From the NCBI GenBank assembly GCA_037367355.1, contig CM074706.1, positions 1,612,001 through 1,676,000 of the forward strand: a DNA stretch of 64,000 bases, given 5' to 3'. The translations under genes were made by a program, and so were the position numbers. The notes beneath the pieces are model-generated. The model did not search any database. It was given only the letters and a program-made list of their open reading frames with translations, and was not told the origin of the DNA. How positions within the stretch are numbered: position 1 is the first letter of the stretch; each line of letters opens with the position of its first letter. This DNA is from Neoscytalidium dimidiatum (Eukaryota; Ascomycota; Dothideomycetes; Botryosphaeriales; Botryosphaeriaceae). Shown here piece after piece: positions 13,182 through 24,237 of this stretch.

Positions 13182-13846
13182 TTAGCCATGAATACAGATT
13201 CGGATGACCCGGAGTAGCTTGGAGCTTTGAGAGCTCAGAGTAGAGTTCAGAAATGGTGACATATTCCGGTGGCGCAATACGGTTTTGTAGTGGCGGAGTG
13301 GTGTCCATGGATGATGATCTTCCACTCCCCTCATGGCTGGGCATGCTCTTCCTACTGAGTCGACGATGTTTTTGTTGATTTGTGAAATGCGGTCCTTTGC
13401 CTTGCTGTAGCGCAAGAGCGTACTTGTGCAGTTCGACAGTTCTGTAGGGTCTCTGGCGAAGGTTTCATGCTGATGAGACTGAAAATGTGTTGTTTCATCG
13501 AACGTGACGTCTTCGGTGATAACTGCCGTCTGATGTAGTGGATGCCATACATGGTAGATGTTCCTTGAATCATAGCCGATAAGAAAGCCGATCAATGCTC
13601 GATTAGTTAGCTCATCAGACTGGAAGATGTTCTTTTTGAGGGGGCGTATGCTTTGTATCCATAGGTTCTCAAATGCGAGACGTGTGGCTGAAAGCCATGC
13701 ACCCTTTCAAAAGGAGCTTTTCCAATTGAACGCTTTTTTTGTGTATGAACGTCCGCTGCCGTGCTGTCAATATCAGGCCCCACCCTTGTCGTTGCCATTC
13801 GTCTGGATTGATGTAGTAGCACTCGCCATATCAGTGGGTGGTCCAT
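13182..13846 (-). mobile_element. Ty1/copia polyprotein fragment B (integrase tail, decayed)
   Basis: On the minus strand, 13846-13607 reads the copia integrase motif FERVHGFQPHVSHLRTYGYK. One frame change near 13610 then leads into TNRALIGFLIGYDSRNIY, the SH3-like domain that follows integrase in copia polyproteins. Next comes a strand motif ending in VTFDETTHF. The order is that of a real copia Pol, but frameshifts and stops show it is dead. No reverse transcriptase or RNase H follows, and I saw no LTRs. Downstream, 13344-13033 reads YSWLTQWESTFRAEF, which is possibly gag-like, but this is uncertain. Confidence 0.75.
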
Positions 13847-13859
13847 GATCCTTCTCCTG

Positions 13860-14343
13860 GGGGGAGATTAGGGCTCGGTGAAGACTTAGGTTGTGTGGGT
13901 TCCGCCCCGGGCTTTGCTTTGGATCTAGCGCGAATCCCTGAGCTGATCGATATTCTAGAGTGGCATACCCGATTCTAGCCTCTTGGTTACTCTCACATTC
14001 CTCTGAGCTTGAGTCAATAATACCATTGGGGTCAAGAGTGATCAGTGGGTGTTCCATTGATGGGTTGAAACCGTGTCCTTGATAAAGAATCATTATGAAG
14101 AGGTTGGAATCGAGTGGTTTCGTCCAAGGCGACGTCTCTGGTGTTGACCACCTTTTGATCAGGAGGATACAGTATACGGTATATATTCCTGGAGTCGTAG
14201 CCAATCAAGAAGTCGATCAGTGCGATTCGGTGGATACACACACGATATATGTTCCTTGAATCATACACAATGCGGATATACTTCGCGAAGAAGGCATCCA
14301 GGAAACCATAAGTTTCTGATTTACCTGGCAAAAGTCCAACCAT
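13860..14343 (-). mobile_element. Ty1/copia polyprotein fragment A (SH3-like domain and linker, decayed)
   Basis: This second fragment lies upstream of fragment B on the same strand. It reads IDFLIGYDSRNIYRILYPP and then VVNTRDVALDETTRF, the same copia domain as in fragment B, followed by a linker-like sequence. An extra partial copy of YDSRNIYRV lies just before it, so the motif occurs three times in 800 bases. The copies differ, which points to an old tandem insertion or an internal duplication and not a recent one. Confidence 0.68.
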
Positions 14344-14495
14344 CTCGATGTCCTTGGTAAGATGTGTTCCGAGATCCGCGGGGCTGGAGTGGGGATCTCG
14401 AGAGGACCCAGCTTGATACCTGGTCGCCAGATGTGATTTGGCATTTGGTCTATGGCCTGTTACTTTGTGAGGTACCGAGGGAAATACGCCGAGTC

Positions 14496-15274
14496 TTATA
14501 GGTCCGGCATGACATGCTGCTTGAACTTCTTGTTCGCGCGGTCCGGGGCCCTGTTCTCAAACTGACTGCCATGCAGCTCGAACACCAGACTCTTCCTCTC
14601 CCCACCCAGCGGCACCTCGAACCGGAAAACCGTATGCTCCTTCGGAATCGCTGCGGCGCGTCAGCCCACGTCCCCCTCGCAACCGGCATCGCGCCAAACC
14701 ACTCACTCTTGACCTCGTTCCCCCTCGTAACCACCTCAAACGTGAACTTCGTATCCTTCACCACGATGCCCCTCAGCCCCACCCTCCCGACGCACCGACA
14801 CCGCACCACCTCCACCTCCGCGCCGTGGAAATCCGCACTCGCCAGCTTCGGCCCGGCCGCCGCGGGCGTCACGTACGGCGCGCGTCCTCCCTCCTCGCCC
14901 TCCTCGACGCCCAACACCTCCCTCACGTACCCGCACCACATCCGATGCAGGCCTTCGAAGACCTCGTACCGCGCGTGCGCCTTGGGGATCTCGTAGAGGC
15001 CCAGCGCGCGCTTCTGCTTCGCGGACAGCGGGGCGGGCTTGGCCTTGGTCTTGCGGCGCTGCAGGGCGGCGCGGCGGGCGCGCTCCGCTTGGCGGGCGCC
15101 GCGCGCGTTGGTGGTGTCGGGCTCGGTGGGCCGGAGGAGGAGGGGCTTCTTCTGCACGCGGTCGGTGAAGATGCGGAGGGCGGTGTCCGGGGAGTGGGCG
15201 CGGGCGAGGAGGGCGTGGGAGGGGTTGGTTGCGGGTGCGGCGGTGCGCGGGGCGGTGGGGTCGGGCGTCACCAT
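14496..15274 (-). CDS. POP4: RNase P/MRP protein subunit Pop4 (Rpp29)
   Basis: Pop4/Rpp29 is a protein subunit of nuclear RNase P and RNase MRP, which process tRNA 5' ends and rRNA precursors. Two exons (15274-14707 and 14650-14496) flank a 56-base intron (GTGAGT to CAG) and join to 240 residues. The C-terminal half is the diagnostic UPF0086/Rpp29 fold. GLRGIVVKDTKFTFEVVTRG leads through the splice join into KTIPKEHTVFRFEVP. The end is HGSQFENRAPDRANKKFK, then the usual DL terminus. The N-terminal half is basic with a KQKRALGLYEIP segment that is common in the family. Reading through the intron gives a longer but wrong tail, so the splice is well supported. The gene diverges from PDX3 across 423 bases. 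Confidence 0.93.
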
Positions 15275-15697
15275 GATGATTGAAAGCCGTGTTCGCGCGG
15301 TGAAGGAAAGAGGATGTGGGTTGTTTTGTTGTGTGCAGGCGAAGGTGTAGCTAGCTAGCTGGACACTTTTTTGGCTGCGAACAGGGCCCCGCGGTAGGGC
15401 TGACGGAGGCGCCGACTCGCCGACGAATTTTACATGCAGCGCCCGTCGATTGGCGCGCAGAAAGCACCGACGACGCGGGCGTCTCGCGATCTCCGGTGCA
15501 GCAGCGCAGCGTCATACAAACAACCGACGACTCGTACCAGTCATCCGATGCCACCACCATGACCTGCTGCCACGTCGTGTAGAAATTTCTGCGCGAGCCC
15601 CCCCCCTCACTCCACCTACCACCACGCCGCCAGAGCGCATATATTGGCCCCCCCCCCCCTCTCCCCCCGTCCGCCTCAATTGATCCCGTCTGTCTGC
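15275..15697. promoter_or_regulatory. Shared divergent promoter of POP4 and PDX3
   Basis: The two genes point away from each other with only 423 bases between start codons, so this interval must hold both promoters. It is rich in C runs (near 15600 and 15650) on the PDX3 side. No TATA box is evident, which fits housekeeping expression. No specific operator was recognised. Confidence 0.6.
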
Positions 15698-16558
15698 ATG
15701 GGCTTCGTTCTAGCTAGACGCACGCTCCGACTGCCCCGCCTCCATCCATCACGTCCACGACAACCGTCCCACGCACACCCACCTCCGCTCCAATTCTCCA
15801 CCACCGCCGCCATGCTGCACGCCGCCAAAGAGCAGCCCGACCCCACCGACACCAACACCGCCAACAAGAAGCTCATCTTCGCCCCCGGCGACGCGGGCGC
15901 CTCCTCGTCGCAGGCCGGCCAGTTCGGCCTGGGCGCGCTCGACGCGGCGGACCTGTCGCCCTCGCCGCTGGCCCAGTTCCACGCCTGGTTCGCCGAGGCG
16001 GCGTCGCGGGGCGCGGCCGTGGCGCACCCGGAGACGGCGACGCTCGCGACCGCGCACCTGCCGTCCGGGCGGGTGTCGGCGCGCATGGTGTACCTGAAGG
16101 AGCTGGACGCGCGCGGCTTCGTGGTGTACAGCAACTGGGAGACGAGCCGGAAGGCGGCCGACGTGCGCAGCAACCCGCGCGCGGCGCTGACGTTCTGGTG
16201 GCAGGCGCTGGAGCGGCAGGTGCGGGTGGAGGGCCCGGTCGAGCGGCTGAGCGCCGCCGAGAGCCAGGCGTACTACGACACGCGCATCCGCGGCAGCAGG
16301 GTGGGCGCGTGGGCGAGCAGGCAGAGCGAGGTGCTGGCCGGCCGGGAGGTGTTGGAGGAGAGGGTCAGGGAGGTGGAGCGGAGGTTCGAGGGCGTCGACA
16401 AGATCCCCGTGCCGCCGTTCTGGGGCGGCGTGAGGATCGTGCCGACCGAGGTGGAGTTTTGGCAGGGGAGGGAGAGCAGGCTGCACGACCGGTTCAGGTA
16501 TACGAGGGAGGAGGAGGGGGCGGAGGGTGGGTGGAAGATTGAGCGGTTGAGCCCGTGA
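15698..16558 (+). CDS. PDX3: Pyridoxamine 5'-phosphate oxidase
   Basis: This FMN enzyme oxidises pyridoxamine or pyridoxine 5'-phosphate to pyridoxal 5'-phosphate, the last step of the vitamin B6 salvage route. The frame is intronless. Family features are ARMVYLKELDARGFVVYSNW (FMN and substrate binding), the AALTFWW strand, VRVEGPVERLS, SRVGAWASRQS, and the C-terminal PPFWGGVRIVPTEVEFWQG with RLHDRF. The start at 15698 gives 286 residues with an Arg-rich, Ser/Pro-rich leader that looks like a mitochondrial presequence. A second ATG at 15812 has a strong GCCGCCATG context and gives 248 residues, close to the usual cytosolic length. Both may be used. Divergent partner: POP4. Confidence 0.95.
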   Translation: MGFVLARRTLRLPRLHPSRPRQPSHAHPPPLQFSTTAAMLHAAKEQPDPTDTNTANKKLIFAPGDAGASSSQAGQFGLGALDAADLSPSPLAQFHAWFAEAASRGAAVAHPETATLATAHLPSGRVSARMVYLKELDARGFVVYSNWETSRKAADVRSNPRAALTFWWQALERQVRVEGPVERLSAAESQAYYDTRIRGSRVGAWASRQSEVLAGREVLEERVREVERRFEGVDKIPVPPFWGGVRIVPTEVEFWQGRESRLHDRFRYTREEEGAEGGWKIERLSP

Positions 16559-18622
16559 TGGGAGGGCGCTGGCGGTTACTGTGAGAGTTGGTGTGGGGTT
16601 GGGGTTCTGTACTGGGTGGTACTCGGCAAGGGCATTGAGGGCAGCGAGAGCATCACACGCATGGAGACGGCCAAGAGCGCAATGCAGATACAATGGCGAG
16701 TCTAGGTAAATAGCAGAGTTTCTTCAAGTCTTGACAAAGCTGCGAGCTGCATCTTGGCGGCTATATTTAGCAGCAGCACGTATTTTCGGCGATAGTCGTT
16801 TTCGGATGGGCAAGGGTAGCAGGCGCACGTATAGCAGTTGCGCGTATGTGGGCTGTGTATAGCGAGCTCGGATATGGGGTGCTGAGTGCGGAGACCGAGT
16901 CGGGGGCTACCAGCGAGATCTCGAATCTCTCTCTGATGGCGCAAATCCGGAGTAGGCCGATCTTGGACCGTTTCCAAGCAAGCGGTGCGCGTCTGTTTTG
17001 TAGGTGGGCAAGCAGGCCCCGCGTATACCATGTAGGTCGGGATCGCGTCGTCAGCGAGCGCAGGCCGCGTTGACGTGCATGAGTCGGGGGTCAGAGGTCG
17101 GAGGTCAGGAGAAAGGCAGCTTGTCTCAGCTCATCAGGCACCGAGCTCCGCTTTGTTTAAGCTGTGGACTGAGCGCAAGCCCGCCGTCGAAAGCTTGGAG
17201 GTCATGAGGCTCAAACTCACCGCCGCGACTTACGTAGTATATATATATATATATATAGTATGGCGTACTGCGGCACGATGCAATACAATAGCCGGGCGTG
17301 TGAGCTGCCTACACTGACCACCAGTACGGAGTATTGCTGGACGTTCTGGAATCATATGGTGCGGGCGCGAGCAGGCTTCAGGAGCTTGCTTGGACGCTGG
17401 GCATCGACAGACGGCGACTTCTGGGCACGGCACAGTTCTGGATGCCGGTGCGGCTTGCGGCGTGCCGCGATCACGTATCCCGTGTGCGTCAAACGCGGGC
17501 GCAGGAGGAGGGCGGAGGATATTATATTGTGCGGCCGTCTGGTCGGCTGGCCGCCCGACTTGGACGCAGTGCACGGCGCGGCTGCTGCACAACATCGTGA
17601 GACGGCATGCCGACGGCGCACGTCAAACGGCGCCACCGCATCACCGCCGCGGGGCCGTTGGTCGCGCCGTCCGCCGTCCGTCGCTGGCCGCTGAGCACGG
17701 AGATTGACTTGGCTGGTGTTGACGTGTCGCCCAACCGCCGCCTGCCGCCAGCCGTCGAGTCGCGCGCCGTTTCAGATCTCAGGCCAACTCTCCCCACCAC
17801 GTCGGCCTGCTCACCTCCGCCAGATTCTGCCGAGCCAAGTCTATCATGCCCTCCGCCTGCCTGCGCCCGCAGCATTCACCCGCGATGCTTCCCAATGGCT
17901 GGCAAAAATTCGAATCCTCTCAACCGCGCCCTGCGAGAGCCAAAGGACAATGGCAAAATCGGCGTCGCCCCCCGCCAGGCCGCCCGCCAACGCGACCCCA
18001 ACGCCGCGCTCCTCGCTGCTTCATTTGCCTTAATCTAACAAGGGACTCCACCGGCCCTCGTCCCTGGCCCGATCCCTGCGCCTGATCAGGCACCCCCAGC
18101 CCTACGGGAGATGTTCCTTGCCCTCCCGCCCCGAGCCCTCGCAATCGGCCCACTTGCCATCCGACTCCGCTCGCCTGTCTTGCCCGATACGATGCCAACA
18201 TCCGCCCAGACTCCTCCCATCTGAGGCTGTGGCGTCCGTTGGTCGGCCTCGTCTAGCTGCGGCATGCTGTGGGGACCGCCTGTTTGCCTGCTCCTATATG
18301 GTGAGATCAACCCCCCGGCAAACGTGCCTGAAGGCTTCGATCGTTTGATAAGCTTCAAACCCTCGCCCACGAGGAGGCGCCGCTGGTGAAACCGGAACTG
18401 CTTTGCCTTTTTTCATTCTTTGCATTGTCATTTGCCCTTGCCCTGGAAAAGGTGCTCGGCGCGCCTGCCTTGCCTCTGTTGTTTCGTTTCCCATTCGCGC
18501 CTGTCGCGTGTCCGCTCGCTTGACCTCGAGTTGCTCAATCCAGCTCGTTCCCTCTCAGAGACATCACTTCCCGCTGCCGTCCGCAGCCCGCCCTCCCGAT
18601 CTCGACAAGACATACAATCACA
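16559..18622. other. Intergenic region, no supported gene
   Basis: Open frames here are GC-rich and low in information, with no recognisable domain. The last 600 bases are strongly pyrimidine-rich (CTTTGCCTTTTTTC and similar tracts), typical of a fungal promoter and leader for the next gene. An AT dinucleotide repeat lies at 17239-17257. Confidence 0.5.
17239..17257. repeat. (AT)n microsatellite
   Basis: A run of about nine TA units follows GTAG and is bounded by GTATGG. It lies in non-coding sequence. Confidence 0.9.
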
Positions 18623-19956
18623 ATGTCTTACTCTCAGCCATACCGACCGAGGCCTCGACGGCCCGAGAGAACTCCAAGCACCAACGATGCCATTCCCTTC
18701 CCGCCCTCCGCTCCGGCTGCCGGCTTCTCATCACAGGCTCTACCGCAACCACGCCTTCCCTTCACCCCAGACTACACACGCCCAGGCTCGTCCGGATCCC
18801 AACGATCACAGACCCGTGGAGCACCAGCTCCCGCACCCTACCACTACTCATCACGGCCCGGCACATCATCATCGCAACGGCAGGGCTTCCACCAACCCAG
18901 CGCCGCTTCCTCTCCGCGTCCAAACTTCGGCCCTGCGTCGGCATCACCGCACCGTCCCGACTTTCGACCAGGCACATCCTCCTCCTCACGCCCTGGAACG
19001 GCCTCATCCTCACGCGGCCCACCGCCCTTCAGTCCTGTCGGCCACGCCCCCATAGCCTCCCACGACGTCACGCCCTCTCCCCTCCACCAAGCAACCCTAC
19101 CCTCCAACCTCCACGACATTCCCCTCAGCGCAACCGCACCACCCCCCACCGACCCATCCCCCAACCGGCCCCCAACCCTCCCCCCACCACCCGCCAACCT
19201 GCCCCCACCAACAACGCGCTCCCGCTTCTCCGACGCCTCCGAGCACGACGCCGCCGTGCGCGCCGCCACCTCGTCGCTCCTCGCCAAGGACCGCTGGCCG
19301 CGCCTGGCGCAGTGGACGCTGCTCCCGCTGATCCTGGTGCTCTCGGGCGCCGTGGCCATCCTGATGGGCCACAGCCTGTCGCTGTACGGCGGCCTGAAGA
19401 TCGGCGGCACCGTCGACAACACCGTCAGCACGCACGCCGTCTGGCCGTCCGGCATCAACCTGCTGCCCACCTGGCTGCTGCTCGCCTGCGGCTTCGCCTC
19501 CTTCTGCTCCAGCATCGTCGTCTGGGGCTTCGCCCTGCGCGCCCGCTTCATGAAGCCCGTGAAGCGCCTGGCCGCCACGCGCGTCGGCCTGGGCATCTTC
19601 TTCGTCGGCGGCTGGTTGGCCAGCTTGGTCGTGTACAAGCTGTTCGAGACCGGCGAGGGCGGGGATAGCTTGGGCAGGTGGGCGTGCGATCACAAGGCCG
19701 ATGGCGTCGTGGGTGCGTTTGAGATTGGGAGGGTTTGTACGGAGCAGGTGAGTTTTTTCTTTTTGTGATGATTCTAAGGGGCATTCTTCAAGATTGCTAA
19801 TGCGCGTTGCAGAGTGTGGGCTTTGGCCTAGCTATCACGTCCGTCATCCTCGAGATCGCACTTATCGTGTGCTTCGCGATGAGGACCGTGATGGAAAAGA
19901 AGGCGGGGACGTCTGATTATTTGAGCGAGAAGTCAGCTGGGAAGATTGGCGTGTGA
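18623..19956 (+). CDS. Four-helix membrane protein with a long disordered N-terminus
   Basis: Two exons (18623-19747 and 19813-19956) join in phase 0 over a 65-base intron and give 422 residues. Residues 1 to about 215 are Pro/Ser-rich and probably disordered, with repeated SSRPGTSSS-type segments. Four hydrophobic helices follow at about 228-250, 276-302, 322-343 and 377-398. The fourth (FGLAITSVILEIALIVCF) is supplied by the second exon. A long loop between helices 3 and 4 has two Cys (RWACDHK and GRVCTEQ) that could form a disulphide. The arrangement of four helices with a Cys-containing loop resembles MARVEL-type or tetraspan proteins, but I cannot assign a family. The protein ends with a polar DYLSEKSAGKIGV tail. 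Confidence 0.82.
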
Positions 19957-21996
19957 GCGATCATCATAGCGATTCGTTTTCTCTAAGAAAGAAGCTTTTG
20001 CTTCCCCGTCCGCAAGCGTTTACATCACGAGGGATCCAGGAGTTCTCGTTACATTCTCATTTCTCACATGACTTCGTCTTCGCTTCTTCACTCTCGTTAA
20101 CTGATCGCTTGCTCGAGCTTTGCACCTTTTCTCTTTTCCTTTCCTCTTTATCATCATTTCTCCGATACCCGCTCCTGGACAACCCTGCACGTCTCTTTCT
20201 ATTTGTCTCAAAGCACGGAGAATGCTACGAAACTCGGGAGATACCTGGTACACCAATCACCGAATGAAACGGCTGGAACGCACAAGTCACCTCAAAGGGT
20301 CTCTGGCTAGCCCCACAGATTCGAAACGTCCATGCGGCCCTGTATTAGCGGGCGGCCGATCAACCCCCCCACTGAAAGGGGATCGCGCATCATGGACGTT
20401 AGTCATCTCACACACTCTCTTTTTTCCTGTTTTCTTTGCTTTTCAATTCTGCTCGCACCGGCATAGCATGCGGGGAAACCGTGTTTCGGGACATTGTTTT
20501 AGGCCTTTTTCTTTTTCGTATTCGCTTCCTACGCTCCTTCTGAGACACCTCAGCCATCCTCTTTCGGGTAATGCTTAATGCGGCGGGAAATTCGTTTTCT
20601 TCATCTTGCATACAGCGGGCTTTATCGGCAACAGGAGGGGGAGATAAAGGCAAAGTACGGCATCAAGCCGCAACGGTCGCGCATAAGACAGAACATCACA
20701 CTCATACGTAGACACCGCGCCACAAGAGAGAGAGAGAGCGCGCGCGCGCGCATGCAAGCAATAGCAAAGACCGTCACTCACCAGAGCCACCAATCCCGCT
20801 CCCCCTTCCCGCCGCTCCGACGGCTAAACGCAACCGCCTCCGTCCCACATAAAACACCCTCCCCCAAAGAAATTCATGCAGCCCGTTCGGACTAACGAAT
20901 CAACATAAACCCTCCTCGTCCTCGTCCTCGTCCTCCTCCATCTCCCGCACCGCCGCCGCCGCCGCCCTGCACGCCGCCAAGCCTCGCCGCACGCCCCCCT
21001 TCTTCTCGCTCCGTCGTCTTTGCCGCTATTTCGAGCAGGGGCAATGCGGTATGCCGCGAGCCCCTTGCAAAAGAAGCCGATGCCGGGGTTGGGTGTGGGA
21101 GGAAGGTATATATATCTATTTCCACCACGTAATAAAGTGAGCCTCAGTAATATTTACCAGAAGGGACCTACTTGCGAAGATTCTGTGGTTTATGCTAGCA
21201 GCTAAATTTTCTAGGGCGGACGGGTGGAGCAGATCTGCGGCGCCTTGATTCTGCATCATCCAGCTTTTGGGGAAAGCCGGTGCTATTTTCTTTGAGGAAT
21301 GTAAGCGCTTGGCGACGTTTGATGATGTACATGCCATGCTTCTGCACACCTCTGCTATGGTTAAGCACAAGACAGCAACACCGAGCCCAAAAATAAATAA
21401 TTTGTTCAACATGCGTTGTCCCTTCGCTAGAAGTTGGGGAGGTAAAGTCTGTACACAGGCGCGTTCCTGTTCGGGTAATTCTCCCCGGGGGCGCCTGCTT
21501 CGGATAGTGGCCGTAAGAGCTGCCAAAGCAGCAGTAAGAATGGTAGACTCGCGGGACGTTAAATGAGGCCACTGCTGGAAGGCTTCCACCCACATGCCAC
21601 AGAAACAGTCACTAGGGGCTGGTATGTTGATGGAGATGATAGAAACTTCTGATCCGGTGCACACTCATCCGCAAGCATGTGAAGGAGGTTCCACAAGGGA
21701 AGCGGACCCGCAATCAGCTAGATCTGCAGTTCGTTCCCCTTGGGGTTATCCTATTACTCACTCGGTTAGATATATAGATATCCTGCATATTGTACGGCTT
21801 TGCCGGTCCTCCATCAGCTGTACTTTGGCTGACCAAGATCAGGTCATGTCTGTACCCTCTGCGCTGCTGTCCGGAATGGGTACTCTGAGAAGACGCTGGA
21901 ATTTTTCCACTATACTTGATTTATAACCATTACGGGCGTCCATTTCAAGGAGATACCAGATAATAGTTCAGGTTCGGAGAACTCACTGCTGGCATC
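19957..21996. other. Intergenic region with simple repeats
   Basis: The first few hundred bases are probably the 3' UTR of the upstream gene. No protein-like frame was recognised. Simple repeats occur near 20725-20751 and in a CTCGTC-type tract near 20908-20940. Confidence 0.45.
20725..20751. repeat. Compound (AG)n(CG)n dinucleotide repeat
   Basis: A run of AG units passes directly into a run of CG units ending in CATGC. The CG run is notable because CpG is usually depleted in AT-rich fungal intergenic DNA. No coding role is seen. Confidence 0.85.
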
Positions 21997-22200
21997 ATGG
22001 AACTGAGGAACACCGCCAAGGCCATCAGGCGCGCCAGTGGCAGGACAACTGGTTCAGGAATACACGATGAGCTCGTCACCCAACTCGATCACCTCGAGTC
22101 ACTGATAGCCCTCCAGCAAAACACCCTGCTAAAGGGTTACACGGACTGGGTGAATAATCACGAAACGAGCCTCCAGAACCTCGCGGACGAAGTGAATTGA
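21997..22200 (+). CDS. Small hypothetical protein, possible terminal exon
   Basis: The frame encodes 67 residues. Its second half looks like a real amphipathic helix (DELVTQLDHLESLIALQQN, then NHETSLQNLADEVN). An in-frame stop lies just upstream, but a TTCAG acceptor-like site near 21968-21972 would let it be the last exon of a spliced gene. No family was recognised, and the first exon could not be located. Confidence 0.28.
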   Translation: MELRNTAKAIRRASGRTTGSGIHDELVTQLDHLESLIALQQNTLLKGYTDWVNNHETSLQNLADEVN

Positions 22201-23586
22201 AGCGGCTTCCGGAACAAGTATGACAAGAGTAAAGCCATGATTTTGAGCGAGAACGAGACTGACGAGACGTAATGCCAATTAAGGCGTCGGAAGGCTGGTT
22301 CTGGGCTGTAAAGAGCGGACAGGCTAAGAGGCTCGAACAAGACATAAAATTTCGGGCGTACCATAATCTGTAAATATTCTTCAATTGGGAAGTGAGAACG
22401 ACTGGAAGAGATATTGTGGCTGAAGATATGCTCTCTCTTCTGTTGAGTTGGACGGGTCCTCGAGTACGAGCACTGGGCAATCTCAGTGGCTACTGATTCC
22501 ATAAACAGTTAGTCTATCTTGTCCTGCATATCACACTCGTGCTTAATGTTTGACTCGCTACGCTAGAATGAATAATAGTTTGTGGTGCGTTGTCTCGTAG
22601 CCTTTTACTATTAAATCCCAGGCTGTGAATGAATTCGGCTATTATGATCCTTCCCTTGGAGCAACCAAACAAACACTTTTACTAGCATAGTTCAGAATTT
22701 CAATACTCCTCGACCTAGCGACTAGCTAACGAAGATCATGGGTGGAGATAGTCTTATAACCTAGGACTTTGACTGAGATTCGGCTCAAATATGACCGCTC
22801 AGCTAAGCCCCCTAAGCAGTCCTCGCCTTAATCCAAAGCGGAGGTTTATCTTAAGGTATCCATACTTTCGATTAGCTCAATTTTTTCCCGGGCAGAGTTT
22901 AAAATTGAAGTACCAAAGCATCTTTGAAAAGATGGAGCGCATCTCGTGATAGGCAAAACTACATGGTTCGGGGCCAACATTCTGGACTAACCGCTCGCTA
23001 TGGCTCTCTTCATATTTAAATCTTACCGATACAGTTCCGTGGCCCGTACAAGAATGTCTGAAGCATTTCTTTCGTGTCCCTATGGTAACCCGTTTCAGGC
23101 AATCACCGCTCCGAGGTGAGGGAATCGGGATCCCTGAAATTGGAGGGAGAATGATATGCAGTTTATTGAATAACACATATACGCGTCTGTACATCGTGAT
23201 GCTCGGCACGCATTTAGGGCTTTAAATATATAGCATCAATAAATTCTCATTCCTGCAGGGATCCATTCGCTGCAAATAACATTTACACCTTCTCGAGCCT
23301 CACGCTGCACAACAGAAGCCGCGCATGGGTACATTTGAAGCCTTCCTCAAAACACACATTGAGATACATTAGGCGCGGCAAGTGCTGAAGATTGAATTGC
23401 TCCCTAGGTAGGACTCGCGTATAAAAGCATACTCGTGAGATATTGGGTTGCCCCGGTACCCGGCATCCGTTTTCTTCACGTCAATCCTCCGAGATTGCAC
23501 CGGCGCAATTCTCCAACGCAAAAAATTTGCTGGCACCAACAAAACTAAATACTCCACAATGGCAAAAGAAGATGCGCTCTTGCTTG
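22201..23586. other. AT-richer non-coding region
   Basis: No protein-like frame or RNA gene was seen. The composition is AT-richer than around the flanking genes. Confidence 0.5.
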
Positions 23587-23660
23587 TACGACGGCCGGGA
23601 CTTGAACCCAGGACCTTCAGTGTGTTAGACTGACGTGATAACCAACTACACCACCATCGC
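23587..23660 (-). tRNA. tRNA-Val (anticodon AAC)
   Basis: The minus strand folds into a complete cloverleaf without an intron. The acceptor stem GCGATGG pairs with CCGTCGT, including a terminal G-U and one internal T-G. The D arm has GTG/CAC with A14 and G18G19. The anticodon stem TCAGT/ACTGA encloses CTAACAC, so the anticodon is AAC. The T arm is CTGGG-TTCAAGT-CCCGG. The discriminator base is A. A-box and B-box sequences lie at the usual places for RNA polymerase III. Confidence 0.95.
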
Positions 23661-24237
23661 TGTGCGGGAAGCGCTTGAAAGAGCCTAGTCCAATACCATA
23701 CATGAACCTATTCTCAGCGGCGCAACACGAGTTCCTATTGAACGATGGATGGTAAGAGCATCGAGATATTCAGCATGATCATTAAATCAGCGTAGGCAGC
23801 GCCGGGGAACGACTCATCAATCAAATGTAGAAATCCCTGTAGACACAATAGAGCCTGGCCGCGACGATAGCGAAGGGGACAGGGTGGATATGGAAAGGCG
23901 TTCCTGGCAGTGACTGGAGACTGGCGGAAGGATAATACAGCGAGTGCGAAAGAGAGTGATTGACTAGAGTCAGGATGCTGCTTAGTATGCAGTTGAAGAT
24001 GGGAGGTTGATCGTTCCAGCAGCAATGGAGTTAGTAGGAAGTCAGTTCAAGGAAGGCTGTCGATTAACAGCTGTCACGTCAGCGAGAGCTTAACTGGCCC
24101 GCGGGCGCGATTCTACGTCATGGCCTCCGTCCGCCGCTCGCCGCTCAACCACAGCACCTCCATCTCGGAGGTCTGGGAAAAAAACAACCACTTACCGTCA
24201 GCCGCAGCATGCCTCATCCTGCAGCCCATCACCGAAC

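Noticed and set aside
15749..16693. 314-codon antisense frame over PDX3
   Set aside because: Reverse reading of a GC-rich gene with Arg/His/Leu-rich nonsense. The sense frame is clearly pyridoxamine-phosphate oxidase.
18403..19668. 421-codon frame overlapping the four-helix membrane protein
   Set aside because: It is longer than the accepted exon 1, but the accepted frame has transmembrane helices and a consistent splice. This one is Arg/His-rich read-through.
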